64,000 nt of DNA. It comes from Gelidibacter pelagius. Lineage in GTDB: Bacteria > Bacteroidota > Bacteroidia > Flavobacteriales > Flavobacteriaceae. The stretch is taken from the NCBI RefSeq assembly GCF_017581925.1, contig NZ_JAGEVG010000005.1, positions 62,001 through 126,000 on the forward strand, read 5' to 3'. Positions 9,614 to 17,788 of the stretch are shown piece by piece. Positions within the stretch are counted from its first letter, which is position 1, and each line of letters starts with the position of its first letter. A model generated the notes under the pieces. It made no database searches. It was not told the DNA's origin and saw nothing but the letters and a program-made list of their open reading frames with translations. The translations under genes were made by a program, and so were the position numbers.

Positions 9614-9713
9614 TGCTTTTTATGGTTTTGGTTTGTTATAGTATTCAGTTGCCGATTTTTCCCAGAAAATCGCACAACTGTTGTTTCTTCTTTCAAAAAT
9701 ATAAATAAATTTT

Positions 9714-9743
9714 TATAGAAACGACTTATATGGCGTTTCTATA
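9714..9743 (-). terminator. Terminator downstream of the AGCS symporter gene
   Basis: A 10-bp perfect stem (tatagaaacg with cgtttctata) surrounds a ten-base loop. On the minus strand it is followed by an A/T-rich run. It lies between the symporter stop and the acs start and separates their transcripts. Confidence 0.6.
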
Positions 9744-9789
9744 TTGTAGTTCCACAAAGATTTGAGAATGACATTATTTTCAATGGGCT

Positions 9790-11160
9790 TTATAGGTTCA
9801 TCCTTTTGGAATAAGCTTTAATTTCCTTTACAACTTTCGGTGCTAAAATAATAGTGGCTGTCATTGTAGGGATTGCCATCAGAGCAAAGGTTCCATCAAT
9901 AAGGTTAAGCATCATGCTTAACGGTGTCACTGCACCCAGTATGATACTTGCTATATAGAAATAGTTATAATAATGTTTGTTATGAGCCCCAAATAAGAAG
10001 GACATGCACTTTGATCCATAATAGGAATAGGTAAATAATGAGGATATACTAAAAGTCGCAATACAAATCAACAACAAATAATTACCATAAACAGGAATGG
10101 CATCATTAAATGCCGCTGCCGTTAAGCTCACCCCGTTTGCTTCACTGGTTTGCCAAACTCCAGTTACCAATATGGCAAGTGCTGTTAAGGTACAAACAAC
10201 AAGTGTATCAATAGCTGGTCCAAGCATAGCCACCAAGCCTTCTCGTACCGGCTCATTGGTTTTTGAAGCCCCGTGTGCCATTGGCGCTGTACCAATCCCT
10301 GCTTCATTTGAAAAGGCGCCTCTTCTAACCCCCAATAATATCAATCCACCAACGACCCCTCCCAAGAACGAATCGCCTTTAAAATTGTTGGCAGCAAAGG
10401 CATCTGTAAACATTAATGCAAGATATCTCGGCACCTCTTCTATATAAACACCAAGAATGATCAAAACCAATACAAAATAAAGTAACACCATAGATGGCAC
10501 CAGTTTCTCAGCCGTTTTACTAATCCTATCCAAACCTCCTAAAATTACGATTGCTGTAATTGCAACCAATATGAGGCCAATGATAAAATTTGAGGAATCT
10601 GTTTCAGCAATACCGTTTGGCTCCAATAAAATAAAATTTATGGCTTGCTTTAATTGATTGACATTAAACACTGGTAAAGCACCTATAAGCCCGCAAATAC
10701 TAAAAAAAACGGCTAAAGGTTTCCAAGATTTTCCTAAACCTTCCATAATAAAATACATGGGCCCTCCTTGCACATCACCGTTGCTATCCTTTCCTCGAAA
10801 CATAATAGCCAAAGTACAGGTAAAGAACTTTGTGGACATCCCAATAATGGCACTGATCCACATCCAGAACATAGCTCCAGGTCCACCAATATGGATTGCT
10901 ACGGCCACACCTGCAATATTCCCCATGCCAATGGTTGATGCCAATGCAGTTGAAAGTGCTTGAAAATGTGTGATTTCTCCAATGGCATCTGGATCATCGT
11001 ACTTTCCTCTCAATACATTTATAGCGTGAAAAAAATAGCGGAAGGGTAAAAATTGTGAGCGCACCAAAAGGTATAAACCGCCTCCTATTAAAATGATCAA
11101 TAATGGCAAACCCCAGGCATAGTCAGCATAGGATTGAAGGATCGAATCTAAAGTCTTCAT
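9790..11160 (-). CDS. Sodium:alanine/amino-acid symporter (AGCS family)
   Basis: A 456-residue inner-membrane protein with about ten hydrophobic helices. Family signatures are visible: TALASTIGMGNIAGVA near the N-terminus, GGPGAMFWMWI, QGGPMYFIMEGLGK, and RRGAFSNEAGIGTAPMAHGA in the second half. AGCS transporters import alanine or glycine with sodium ions. The gene is separated from acs by a terminator and from the divergent membrane-protein gene at 11304 by about 140 bases. Length is normal for the family. Substrate is assigned by family only. Confidence 0.92.
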   Translation of the reverse strand: MKTLDSILQSYADYAWGLPLLIILIGGGLYLLVRSQFLPFRYFFHAINVLRGKYDDPDAIGEITHFQALSTALASTIGMGNIAGVAVAIHIGGPGAMFWMWISAIIGMSTKFFTCTLAIMFRGKDSNGDVQGGPMYFIMEGLGKSWKPLAVFFSICGLIGALPVFNVNQLKQAINFILLEPNGIAETDSSNFIIGLILVAITAIVILGGLDRISKTAEKLVPSMVLLYFVLVLIILGVYIEEVPRYLALMFTDAFAANNFKGDSFLGGVVGGLILLGVRRGAFSNEAGIGTAPMAHGASKTNEPVREGLVAMLGPAIDTLVVCTLTALAILVTGVWQTSEANGVSLTAAAFNDAIPVYGNYLLLICIATFSISSLFTYSYYGSKCMSFLFGAHNKHYYNYFYIASIILGAVTPLSMMLNLIDGTFALMAIPTMTATIILAPKVVKEIKAYSKRMNL

Positions 11161-11255
11161 TTTTTGGTTTTAATTAGCGATTTTAAAGATATAGTTTTCG
11201 ATTTAGAAACCTCAAGAATGTCTGACAAAAAATCAGGAATCACTTGAAAAGTTAT

Positions 11256-11263
11256 TAATTTTG
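11256..11263 (+). promoter_or_regulatory. Candidate -7 promoter element (TAATTTTG)
   Basis: TAATTTTG matches the Bacteroidota -7 consensus TAnnTTTG and lies about 40 bases before the start of the membrane-protein gene at 11304. No clear TTTG -33 element is seen at the usual spacing, so the call is tentative. Confidence 0.35.
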
Positions 11264-11303
11264 GATTTTAACATTATATTTACATTTACTAGCCAAAATC
11301 TGA

Positions 11304-12428
11304 TTGAAAGCAAACCGACTTTATTTTATTGATGCTGTTAGGGCATTTGCCATTTTAATGATGCTACAGGGTCATTTCGTGGACACGCTTTTAAATCCTA
11401 TTTATAGAGATGACTCCTATACAGCCTATACAGTCTGGTCTTACTTTAGGGGAATTACTGCACCTGTCTTTTTTACAATTTCCGGGCTCGTTTTTTTGTA
11501 TTTGTTATTGAAAGCACATGCCAAAGGCAGTGACAAACAGCGGTTGCGGAAAGGAGCGACGCGAGCCGTCATGCTTATAGGGATTGGATATGCCCTTCGG
11601 ATCCCATTTTTCTCATGGCTGAAAGGAAGTTTTGACACCTATTTTTTGGTTATAGACGTCCTTCAGTGCATTGGTCTCTCTCTTCTTTTATTGATCGGTC
11701 TCTATTTGCTTTGTAGACGAAACAGCTATATTTTGTCGGTAGTCCTATTAAGTATTGGCTGCCTTATTTTTGTTACCGAACCTTTATATCGAAATTTAAC
11801 TTTAGAAAATGTACCGCTGGTTTTTGCCAATTACTTGAGTAAATCCAACGGCTCAGTATTTACGATGTTGCCGTGGTTTGGTTATGTAGCATTTGGCGGT
11901 TTTTTTGCCACCCTATTTTTTAGAAATTCTCAAAAAAAATACTTTAAACAAATTACCGTTACGGCATTTTTTGTACTGGGCTTTGTGTTGTTGCAGTATT
12001 CAACGATAATTTTACAAAAACTTTTCGAAATCACTAATATTGAACTGTTTGAGCGTTCGGCAAATTATAATTATCTTTTTTTACGCTTAGGAAATGTGCT
12101 GGTATATTTCGGTTTTTTCTATATGCTCGAACGTTTTATGAAGCAATCCATAGTGACCCGAATCGGAGAAACCACCTTGAATATCTATATTGTACACTTT
12201 ATTATTATCTATGGAAGCTTCACCGGAATTGGCCTAAAACACTTCTACTACAAATCCTTAGAACCTTGGGAAGCAGTATTTGGAGCCATACTTTTTATTA
12301 TTGCAGTATGCCTTATTGTATTCCATATTGGAAAAACAAATGCGTTTATCTATAAACATCTTCGAAAATTATTGCACTTGATCAAACCACCAAAGGCCAG
12401 CACCGTGAAACCAAATGACGACGATTAA
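11304..12428 (+). CDS. Multi-pass membrane protein, HGSNAT/DUF1624-like acyltransferase
   Basis: About ten hydrophobic segments in 374 residues. The N-terminus ([18 protein letters not shown]) carries the Arg and the membrane-embedded His typical of DUF1624/heparan-glucosaminide acetyltransferase-like and related acyltransferase-3 proteins. These proteins move acyl groups across or at the inner membrane. The start must be TTG at 11304, because TGA lies in frame just upstream and the next ATG would remove the conserved Arg. The stop overlaps the convergent purC stop region by four bases (12425-12428). Substrate is unknown. Confidence 0.75.
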   Translation: MKANRLYFIDAVRAFAILMMLQGHFVDTLLNPIYRDDSYTAYTVWSYFRGITAPVFFTISGLVFLYLLLKAHAKGSDKQRLRKGATRAVMLIGIGYALRIPFFSWLKGSFDTYFLVIDVLQCIGLSLLLLIGLYLLCRRNSYILSVVLLSIGCLIFVTEPLYRNLTLENVPLVFANYLSKSNGSVFTMLPWFGYVAFGGFFATLFFRNSQKKYFKQITVTAFFVLGFVLLQYSTIILQKLFEITNIELFERSANYNYLFLRLGNVLVYFGFFYMLERFMKQSIVTRIGETTLNIYIVHFIIIYGSFTGIGLKHFYYKSLEPWEAVFGAILFIIAVCLIVFHIGKTNAFIYKHLRKLLHLIKPPKASTVKPNDDD

Positions 12429-13378
12429 TTTCGCTCTGCCAAGAATCGCTCAACATTGTTTTTGATACGATCCTGAATCTGACTCACATCTGCTTTAATA
12501 AACGGTTCACCCATAATTTTCTCATAGAGCTCAATATATCGGTCCGAAACCGTCTCGATATAATCATCAGTCATTTCCGGAACAGTTTGTCCTTCCAGAC
12601 CTTGAAATCCATTAGAGATTAGCCATTGACGCACAAATTCTTTAGACAGCTGTTTTTGTGATTCGTCGTTGTCCTGACGGTCTTGGTAGCCATCGGCGTA
12701 AAAATATCGGGAAGAGTCAGGCGTGTGGATCTCGTCAATCAATACTATTTTTCCATCTTTAGTTTTTCCAAATTCGTATTTGGTATCCACCAAAATCAAA
12801 CCTCTACTCGCAGCAATTTCTGAACCTCTTTGAAAAAGTTTGCGTGTATAGTCTTCTAATATCACATAATCGGCTTCACTGACGATGCCTCGCTTCAAAA
12901 TATCTTCTCTTGAGATATCTTCATCATGATCCCCCATTTCCGCTTTAGTCGCAGGCGTGATAATAGGTTCTGGGAATTTATCGTTTTCCTTCATTCCTTC
13001 AGGCAATGGAACACCACATAAGATCCGCTTACCAGCTTTATATTCACGAGCGGCGTGACCAGACATATAGCCACGGATCACCATTTCTACCTTAAAAGGA
13101 TCACACAAATGTCCTATCGCCACATTGGGGTCTGGTGTGGCCAGTAACCAATTTGGCACCAAATCTTTAGTTTGCTCCATGAATTTTGTTGCAATTTGAT
13201 TGAGAATCTGTCCTTTATAAGGAATTCCCTTAGGCATCACCACATCAAATGCACTCAATCTGTCCGTTGCAATCATGACCAAGAGATCATTATTAATATT
13301 ATAGACTTCCCTTACCTTGCCTTTATAGACACTTTTTTGGTTTGGAAAATTAAAATTAGTGGATGTGATGGTATTCAT
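12425..13378 (-). CDS. purC: Phosphoribosylaminoimidazole-succinocarboxamide synthase (SAICAR synthase)
   Basis: The enzyme joins CAIR with aspartate, using ATP, in purine biosynthesis. The 317-residue length fits the long form found in Bacteroidota rather than the ~240-residue E. coli form. Visible signatures include [11 protein letters not shown] at the ATP-binding loop, [40 protein letters not shown] and [16 protein letters not shown] good promoter candidate lies just upstream. The gene is convergent with the membrane-protein gene and overlaps its end by four bases. Confidence 0.96.
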   Translation of the reverse strand: MNTITSTNFNFPNQKSVYKGKVREVYNINNDLLVMIATDRLSAFDVVMPKGIPYKGQILNQIATKFMEQTKDLVPNWLLATPDPNVAIGHLCDPFKVEMVIRGYMSGHAAREYKAGKRILCGVPLPEGMKENDKFPEPIITPATKAEMGDHDEDISREDILKRGIVSEADYVILEDYTRKLFQRGSEIAASRGLILVDTKYEFGKTKDGKIVLIDEIHTPDSSRYFYADGYQDRQDNDESQKQLSKEFVRQWLISNGFQGLEGQTVPEMTDDYIETVSDRYIELYEKIMGEPFIKADVSQIQDRIKNNVERFLAERN

Positions 13379-13410
13379 GATTTTAAAGTTTTTAGCAATT
13401 TAGATGATTA

Positions 13411-13443
13411 CAAAAGTAAGGCTATTGGCAGTTAGTTCGCAAA
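13411..13443 (-). promoter_or_regulatory. Candidate purC promoter (TTTG-N21-TACTTTTG)
   Basis: On the minus strand TTTG at 13443-13440 and TACTTTTG at 13418-13411 match the Bacteroidota -33 and -7 elements, with a 21-base spacer. The -7 box ends about 33 bases before the purC ATG. The -33 element lies beside the terminator hairpin of the next gene. Confidence 0.5.
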
Positions 13444-13475
13444 AAAAAAGAGCAGTAAAAACTGCTCTCTTTAAA
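13440..13475. terminator. Terminator after the outer-membrane protein gene
   Basis: The stem agagcag / ctgctct with a short A-rich loop, flanked by an A9 run and a T-rich run, makes a bidirectional intrinsic terminator. It ends the minus-strand barrel-protein gene just before the purC promoter. Confidence 0.75.
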
Positions 13476-13491
13476 CTTTTATATTTATCGC

Positions 13492-14001
13492 TTAAAATCT
13501 CAAATTGTAAGTTGCTCCAATTCCAAGCACCTGAATATCTATATCATTTTCAGCAAATGTGTTTTGGTAGTAAGCGTAAAAATTCCAATCTCTGTTGTGA
13601 TAGCCTATTTGAGGGTTCACATAAAGTCCCCCTTCATTGTTATCAACATTGGTCAAAAAGCCATAACCGAAGTCGGCGCCAATAAACAACCCTTTTGGTT
13701 TGAAATAGTATCTCGCAAAAGCGGCGGCTGGAATAATACCGAAATCGTCAAAGCCATCTTTTCCAAATAAATGATTGTAACCTGTTGTCAATCCGATACC
13801 AAAATTAGGAGTGACCAAATATTGGCCTTTTAATTCCATTCCGAGTGCAAACGATGAAACATCATCAATATCACCCATAGGGACACCAGCGTTTAACCCA
13901 ATTTTTAACCATGAGTTCTTTGAGGTAACGTTAACCTCATGCTTTTGCGCAAATGTTGTTCCTACGATTAACATCGCGCATAATAAAATAACCTTCTTCA
14001 T
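13492..14001 (-). CDS. Outer-membrane beta-barrel protein (OmpA/OmpW-like porin family)
   Basis: A signal peptide (MKKVILLCAMLIVGTTFAQ) is followed by about 150 residues of alternating hydrophobic beta-strands with Gly/Tyr/Asn-rich turns. The protein ends in a terminal Phe (ATYNLRF), the usual signal for barrel insertion. At 169 residues it could form an eight-stranded barrel. No plug, TonB box or peptidoglycan-binding domain is present. The function is not known; such proteins are abundant in Flavobacteria. It is a single gene with its own terminator. Confidence 0.8.
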   Translation of the reverse strand: MKKVILLCAMLIVGTTFAQKHEVNVTSKNSWLKIGLNAGVPMGDIDDVSSFALGMELKGQYLVTPNFGIGLTTGYNHLFGKDGFDDFGIIPAAAFARYYFKPKGLFIGADFGYGFLTNVDNNEGGLYVNPQIGYHNRDWNFYAYYQNTFAENDIDIQVLGIGATYNLRF

Positions 14002-14162
14002 TATAATTATTTTTTAAAATTAATTATATCCAACAGTCAAATTGCATACCATTTCTGACTTGTAGATTGATAATTTTTTTAAAAAACATTCAATGGGTTG
14101 AGTATTAATTTATTGCTTCAAATGACAGTTTTTCATTGCTGTCAGGTCTCATGACAAATATC

Positions 14163-15116
14163 TTATTCTCTTGGTTCAATTTCTTTATAGGCCTGAATGA
14201 TTCTCTTTACGAGCTTATGCCGGATGACATCTTTTTCGTCCAAAACCACAATACCAATTCCCTCCACATTTCTCAAGATCAAAAGTGCTTCTTTTAACCC
14301 AGAAGTGGTACGTCTCGGCAAATCGATCTGCCCAGGATCACCTGTCAATAAAAACTTGGCATTTTTCCCCATTCTGGTCAGGAACATTTTCATTTGGTTA
14401 TGAGTGGTGTTCTGTCCTTCATCCAAGATCACAAAGGCATTGTCCAATGTGCGTCCACGCATAAAGGCCAAGGGAGCAATCTGTATAGTTCCATTCTCAA
14501 GAAATTGTGCCAATTTCTCGGCTGGAATCATGTCTCTTAAAGCATCGTAAAGCGGCTGCATATAAGGATCCAATTTTTCCTTTAAATCGCCAGGAAGAAA
14601 GCCAAGGTTTTCACCAGCTTCAACGGCTGGACGTGTTAAAATAATTCTTTTGACTTCTTTGTTTTTCAGTGCTTGAACCGCCAGTGCAACGCCGGTGTAG
14701 GTTTTCCCAGTTCCCGCAGGACCAATGGCAAAAACCATATCATTTTGTCGCATACTTTCAACCAATTTCCGTTGGTTGACCGTTTGTGCTTTAATAACTT
14801 TTCCGCCCACACCATGAAGAATTGCTTCGCCGCTTTTTTCTGTGGTGGAATATTCTTCGCTGCTCAAACTTGTCAAAACACGCTCTATGGCATTTTCGTC
14901 AATCTTGTTGTATTTAATATAATGTGCAGTCAACATTGCCATCCGCTTATCAAATTCTTCCAACACGTCTTCATCTCCATAGGCTTTTATTTTATTACCT
15001 CTTGCAACGATTTTCAATTTTGGAAAATACTTTTTAAGGAGTTCAATATTAACATTGTGCGCTCCAAAAAAATCTTTTGGGGCAATTTCTTCTAATTCGA
15101 TTATAAGTTCATTCAA
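14163..15116 (-). CDS. PhoH-family ATPase
   Basis: A 317-residue cytoplasmic protein with a PhoH P-loop domain over about residues 105-315. The Walker A motif is GPAGTGKT at 132-139, and the Walker B region is FVILDEGQNTT. RNA-like conserved blocks RGRTLDNAF, MKMFLTRMG and LLTGDPGQIDLP follow. The N-terminal ~100 residues form a small domain resembling a KH-like fold, as in PhoH-like (YbeZ) proteins. These proteins are linked to ribosome or RNA metabolism. The gene is divergent from the SAM hydrolase-like gene across a 208-base spacer; TAGATTTG at 15208-15201 may be its -7 element. Confidence 0.92.
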   Translation of the reverse strand: MNELIIELEEIAPKDFFGAHNVNIELLKKYFPKLKIVARGNKIKAYGDEDVLEEFDKRMAMLTAHYIKYNKIDENAIERVLTSLSSEEYSTTEKSGEAILHGVGGKVIKAQTVNQRKLVESMRQNDMVFAIGPAGTGKTYTGVALAVQALKNKEVKRIILTRPAVEAGENLGFLPGDLKEKLDPYMQPLYDALRDMIPAEKLAQFLENGTIQIAPLAFMRGRTLDNAFVILDEGQNTTHNQMKMFLTRMGKNAKFLLTGDPGQIDLPRRTTSGLKEALLILRNVEGIGIVVLDEKDVIRHKLVKRIIQAYKEIEPRE

Positions 15117-15324
15117 AAGCTACCGATTTAATATATTAATCTCTTAAGTTTTATTAGTTTTGCGTGGATATAAAAAGACTCAAACTTTCACGCTATTATA
15201 CAAATCTAACTGAAATATTCTATATAAGTTTCAACAAAACATATATTATAGGATATTTCCTAAATGGATACAGTAAAATAGTAATATCGCATAACCCAAC
15301 AAAAAATAGAACACAAAAAAATTC

Positions 15325-16158
15325 ATGGCAATCATAACATTAACCACTGATTTTGGAGAGAAAGACCATTTTGTAGGAGCAGTAAAAGGCGCTATTTATA
15401 ATGAACTTGATGATGTAAAGATTGTTGACATCTCTCACTCCGTTTCACCTTTTAATGTTTTGGAGGCCGCTTATATTCTACAAAACGCCTATAGTAGTTT
15501 TCCAAAAGGATCAATCCATGTGATTGGGATCGATTCCGAATTAAATCCAGAAAACAAACATATTGCCGTAAAGTTGGATGATCATTATTTTATATGTGCC
15601 AATAATGGCATTATGAGTATGATTTGCAATGAAATTGCGCCTGAAAAGATTGTGGAAATAAATATCCATGATAAAACGTCGACCAACTTCCCTGTTCTCG
15701 ATGTATTTGTTAAGGTGGCTTGCCATATTGCACGAGGAGGCACTTTAGAAGTGGTCGGTAAAGTGATTACTGATATTAAACCAATTAAAAACCTGAACCC
15801 ATTTGTCAATGATGATCAATCGCAGATTATCGGTAGCGTCATTTATATTGACAATTATGGCAATGTTATTACCAATATACGCCGCAAATTTTTCGAACAG
15901 GCTCAGAAAGGACGTGCTTTTGAAATCTCGGCTAGGAGTTATAAATTTAAAGAAATACACAAAAGATACAGCGATATTGTTAATTTCGACCTTCCAGAAG
16001 AACAACGTCAGGACGAAGGTCGTGGATTGGTGGTTTTCAATTCGTCCAATTATTTAGAAATCGCCATTTATAAAAGTGATCTTGCCACTGTGGGGAGCGC
16101 TTCAAGTTTGATGGGATTAAAGATGAGAGATACGGTGACGGTGAATTTTTTGAAGTAG
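15325..16158 (+). CDS. S-adenosylmethionine hydrolase (SAM hydroxide adenosyltransferase, DUF62)
   Basis: The 277-residue protein belongs to the DUF62 family, which splits SAM into adenosine and methionine using a water-derived hydroxide. Fluorinase and chlorinase are relatives. The N-terminal domain starts with the hallmark ITLTTDFGEKDHFVGAVKG and has VDISHSV and CANNGIMSMI; the C-terminal domain contains the segment IYIDNYGNVITNI. Halogenase members have a specific insertion loop that I do not see here, so the hydrolase is the better call. A heptanucleotide tandem repeat begins two bases after its stop. Confidence 0.9.
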   Translation: MAIITLTTDFGEKDHFVGAVKGAIYNELDDVKIVDISHSVSPFNVLEAAYILQNAYSSFPKGSIHVIGIDSELNPENKHIAVKLDDHYFICANNGIMSMICNEIAPEKIVEINIHDKTSTNFPVLDVFVKVACHIARGGTLEVVGKVITDIKPIKNLNPFVNDDQSQIIGSVIYIDNYGNVITNIRRKFFEQAQKGRAFEISARSYKFKEIHKRYSDIVNFDLPEEQRQDEGRGLVVFNSSNYLEIAIYKSDLATVGSASSLMGLKMRDTVTVNFLK

Positions 16159-16160
16159 AG

Positions 16161-16244
16161 GGAAGACCGATGACGGAAGACTGAAGACTGGTGACCGAAG
16201 ACTGGTGACTGATGACTGGTGACTGGTGACTGAAGACTGAAGAC
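16161..16244 (+). repeat. Heptanucleotide tandem repeat, twelve copies
   Basis: Twelve consecutive 7-base units of the form NGRWGAC (for example ggaagac, tggtgac, tgaagac) fill the space between the SAM hydrolase-like gene and the monooxygenase-domain gene. The last three bases of each unit (gac) do not vary, while positions 3-4 switch between 'aa', 'at' and 'gt'. It starts right after the stop codon and is non-coding in all frames of use. Confidence 0.85.
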
Positions 16245-16268
16245 TGAATAATACCATAAATTAAAAAT

Positions 16269-16565
16269 ATGTTTGTAAGAATTGTAAAGATGAGTTTTGA
16301 ACCTTCAGATATTGAAGCGTTTCTTGCTTATTTTGAAACAAAAAAACACCTCATTAGAGGTTTTGATGGTTGCGAGTTTTTAGAGCTCTACAGAGATAAA
16401 GAAAACACCAATATATTTTTCACCTATAGCTATTGGAAAGCTGAATCAGATCTGGAAACCTATAGAAATTCTGATCTTTTCAAAACTGTTTGGGCAACGA
16501 CCAAGGGGTTTTTTAATGACAAACCAGAGGCTTGGAGCGTAGATAAGTTGGTATCTCTTAAATAA
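16269..16565 (+). CDS. ABM (antibiotic biosynthesis monooxygenase) domain protein
   Basis: A 98-residue single-domain protein with the ferredoxin-like ABM/DUF fold. It shows strand MFVRIVKMSF, a helix, FDGCEFLELYRDKENTNIFFTYSYW, and a closing helix with YRNSDLFKTVW. Small proteins of this type include heme-degrading and quinone oxygenases, but many have no known function. No heme-binding residue set can be assigned by eye. It lies 16 bases before gldF and could be cotranscribed with it. Confidence 0.8.
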   Translation: MFVRIVKMSFEPSDIEAFLAYFETKKHLIRGFDGCEFLELYRDKENTNIFFTYSYWKAESDLETYRNSDLFKTVWATTKGFFNDKPEAWSVDKLVSLK

Positions 16566-16581
16566 TTTTAGAATTAAATAG

Positions 16582-17292
16582 ATGTTTGCAATACTTAAAA
16601 AAGAAATCAATTCCTTCTTCGCTTCTCCAATAGGTTATCTGGTGATCGCGTTATTTTTAGTGCTTAACGGACTTTTTCTTTGGCTGTTTAATGGTGATTT
16701 TAATATCTTGGAAAGTGGTTTTGCTGATATGACACCGTTTTTTTTGTTGGCACCTTGGATCCTTGTTTTCTTAGTTCCTGCCGTAACCATGCGAAGTTTT
16801 TCTGATGAAAAAAAACAAGGCACCTTGGAACTTTTGGTGACCAAACCAATTTCTCACCTACAAATAGTATTGGGTAAATACTTTGGCGCTTTAGTGCTGA
16901 TAATTCTCGCATTATTGCCAACGCTCCTTTATATATTAGCCCTCGACAAATTGAAGATGACTGTGGATATTCTTGATTATGGCAGTATTATTGGATCCTA
17001 TTTAGGACTCTTATTCTTAGCGGGAGCCTATGCAGCTATCGGACTTTTTGCCTCCACCATTTCTGACAATCAAATCGTTGCTTTTATTAGTGCAGTTTTT
17101 TTGTGTTTTTTCTTTTATTTCGGGTTTGAAGGTCTTTCAGGATTAAGTTCTTTACCGATAGAGCAATTTGGAATGGAGGCCCACTATAACAGTATAAGCA
17201 GAGGGGTTTTAGACACTAGAGACCTACTTTATTTTATTAGTATTTCAACCTTTTTCATTATTTTGACCCAATTCAACATTCAAAAAAAATAA
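16582..17292 (+). CDS. gldF: Gliding-motility ABC transporter permease GldF
   Basis: A 236-residue inner-membrane protein with six hydrophobic helices. It starts MFAILKKEINSFFASPIGYL, the usual N-terminus of GldF, and shows TMRSFSDEKKQGTLELLVTKP, typical of ABC-2 type permeases. GldF works with GldG and the ATPase GldA in some gliding Bacteroidota. GldA is not in this window. The next gene starts one base after its stop. Together with the T9SS-tagged proteins at 47-50 kb it suggests a gliding bacterium or one with gliding ancestry. Confidence 0.92.
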   Translation: MFAILKKEINSFFASPIGYLVIALFLVLNGLFLWLFNGDFNILESGFADMTPFFLLAPWILVFLVPAVTMRSFSDEKKQGTLELLVTKPISHLQIVLGKYFGALVLIILALLPTLLYILALDKLKMTVDILDYGSIIGSYLGLLFLAGAYAAIGLFASTISDNQIVAFISAVFLCFFFYFGFEGLSGLSSLPIEQFGMEAHYNSISRGVLDTRDLLYFISISTFFIILTQFNIQKK

Positions 17293-17293
17293 T

Positions 17294-17788
17294 ATGATCA
17301 TTACACCTCTCTTTGTCATTTTCTTGGTTATCGCATTTGTACTCATACTACTCTTTATGAATACTATAGACAAGCGCAAGTGGATCACCATTCCACTCAG
17401 CCTTATCTTGACGCCGTTCGTATATTTTTATGCATTTTATCCCTTATTGAACATCTTCAGCAGTTACCATCATGAAAAGTATTTTGATGCTAAAGTTTGG
17501 CTAAGCAACCCTGGTTTTCGATATGAAATGTTTGATAATGTACAAGAAACAGACACCCTAATGGGGAAGTCCAAAGAATCTGTAAAAGAAATTTTGGGCA
17601 CTTACGAATGGTTAAGTTGGGATGACGCCAGCAATGGACACGATGAAAATAAATGGAATTATGGCCTTGGGGTGTTACCTGGAGCCTTCAACAGTAAATC
17701 AGAAGCTGTTGAAATTGTATTTGAAAATGATAAAGTAAGTAAGTTGAACCCCTATCAACAAGACATTAAATTTGATGATAAAGAATAA
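17294..17788 (+). CDS. Membrane-anchored BamE-like protein inserted between gldF and gldG
   Basis: Two hydrophobic helices (about residues 4-22 and 30-50) are followed by a soluble domain of about 110 residues. That domain has the pattern MGKSKESVKEILGTYE ... NKWNYGLG ... AVEIVFENDKVSKL. This 'G-K-S/T-x-x-x-V-x-x-x-L-G' helix plus an edge strand resembles the SmpA/OmlA (BamE) fold. It begins one base after gldF and overlaps the gldG start by 14 bases, so it is embedded in the operon. I know of no established gliding role; the fold call is by pattern only. Confidence 0.7.
   Translation: MIITPLFVIFLVIAFVLILLFMNTIDKRKWITIPLSLILTPFVYFYAFYPLLNIFSSYHHEKYFDAKVWLSNPGFRYEMFDNVQETDTLMGKSKESVKEILGTYEWLSWDDASNGHDENKWNYGLGVLPGAFNSKSEAVEIVFENDKVSKLNPYQQDIKFDDKE

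Noticed and set aside
13920-13940. Near-palindrome aggtaacgttaacct as a regulatory operator
   Set aside because: It is inside the coding region of the barrel protein and imperfect; similarity to the GH3 spacer palindrome is probably chance.
16161-16244. CRISPR array
   Set aside because: Units are seven bases with no spacers and no cas genes nearby; it is a simple tandem repeat.
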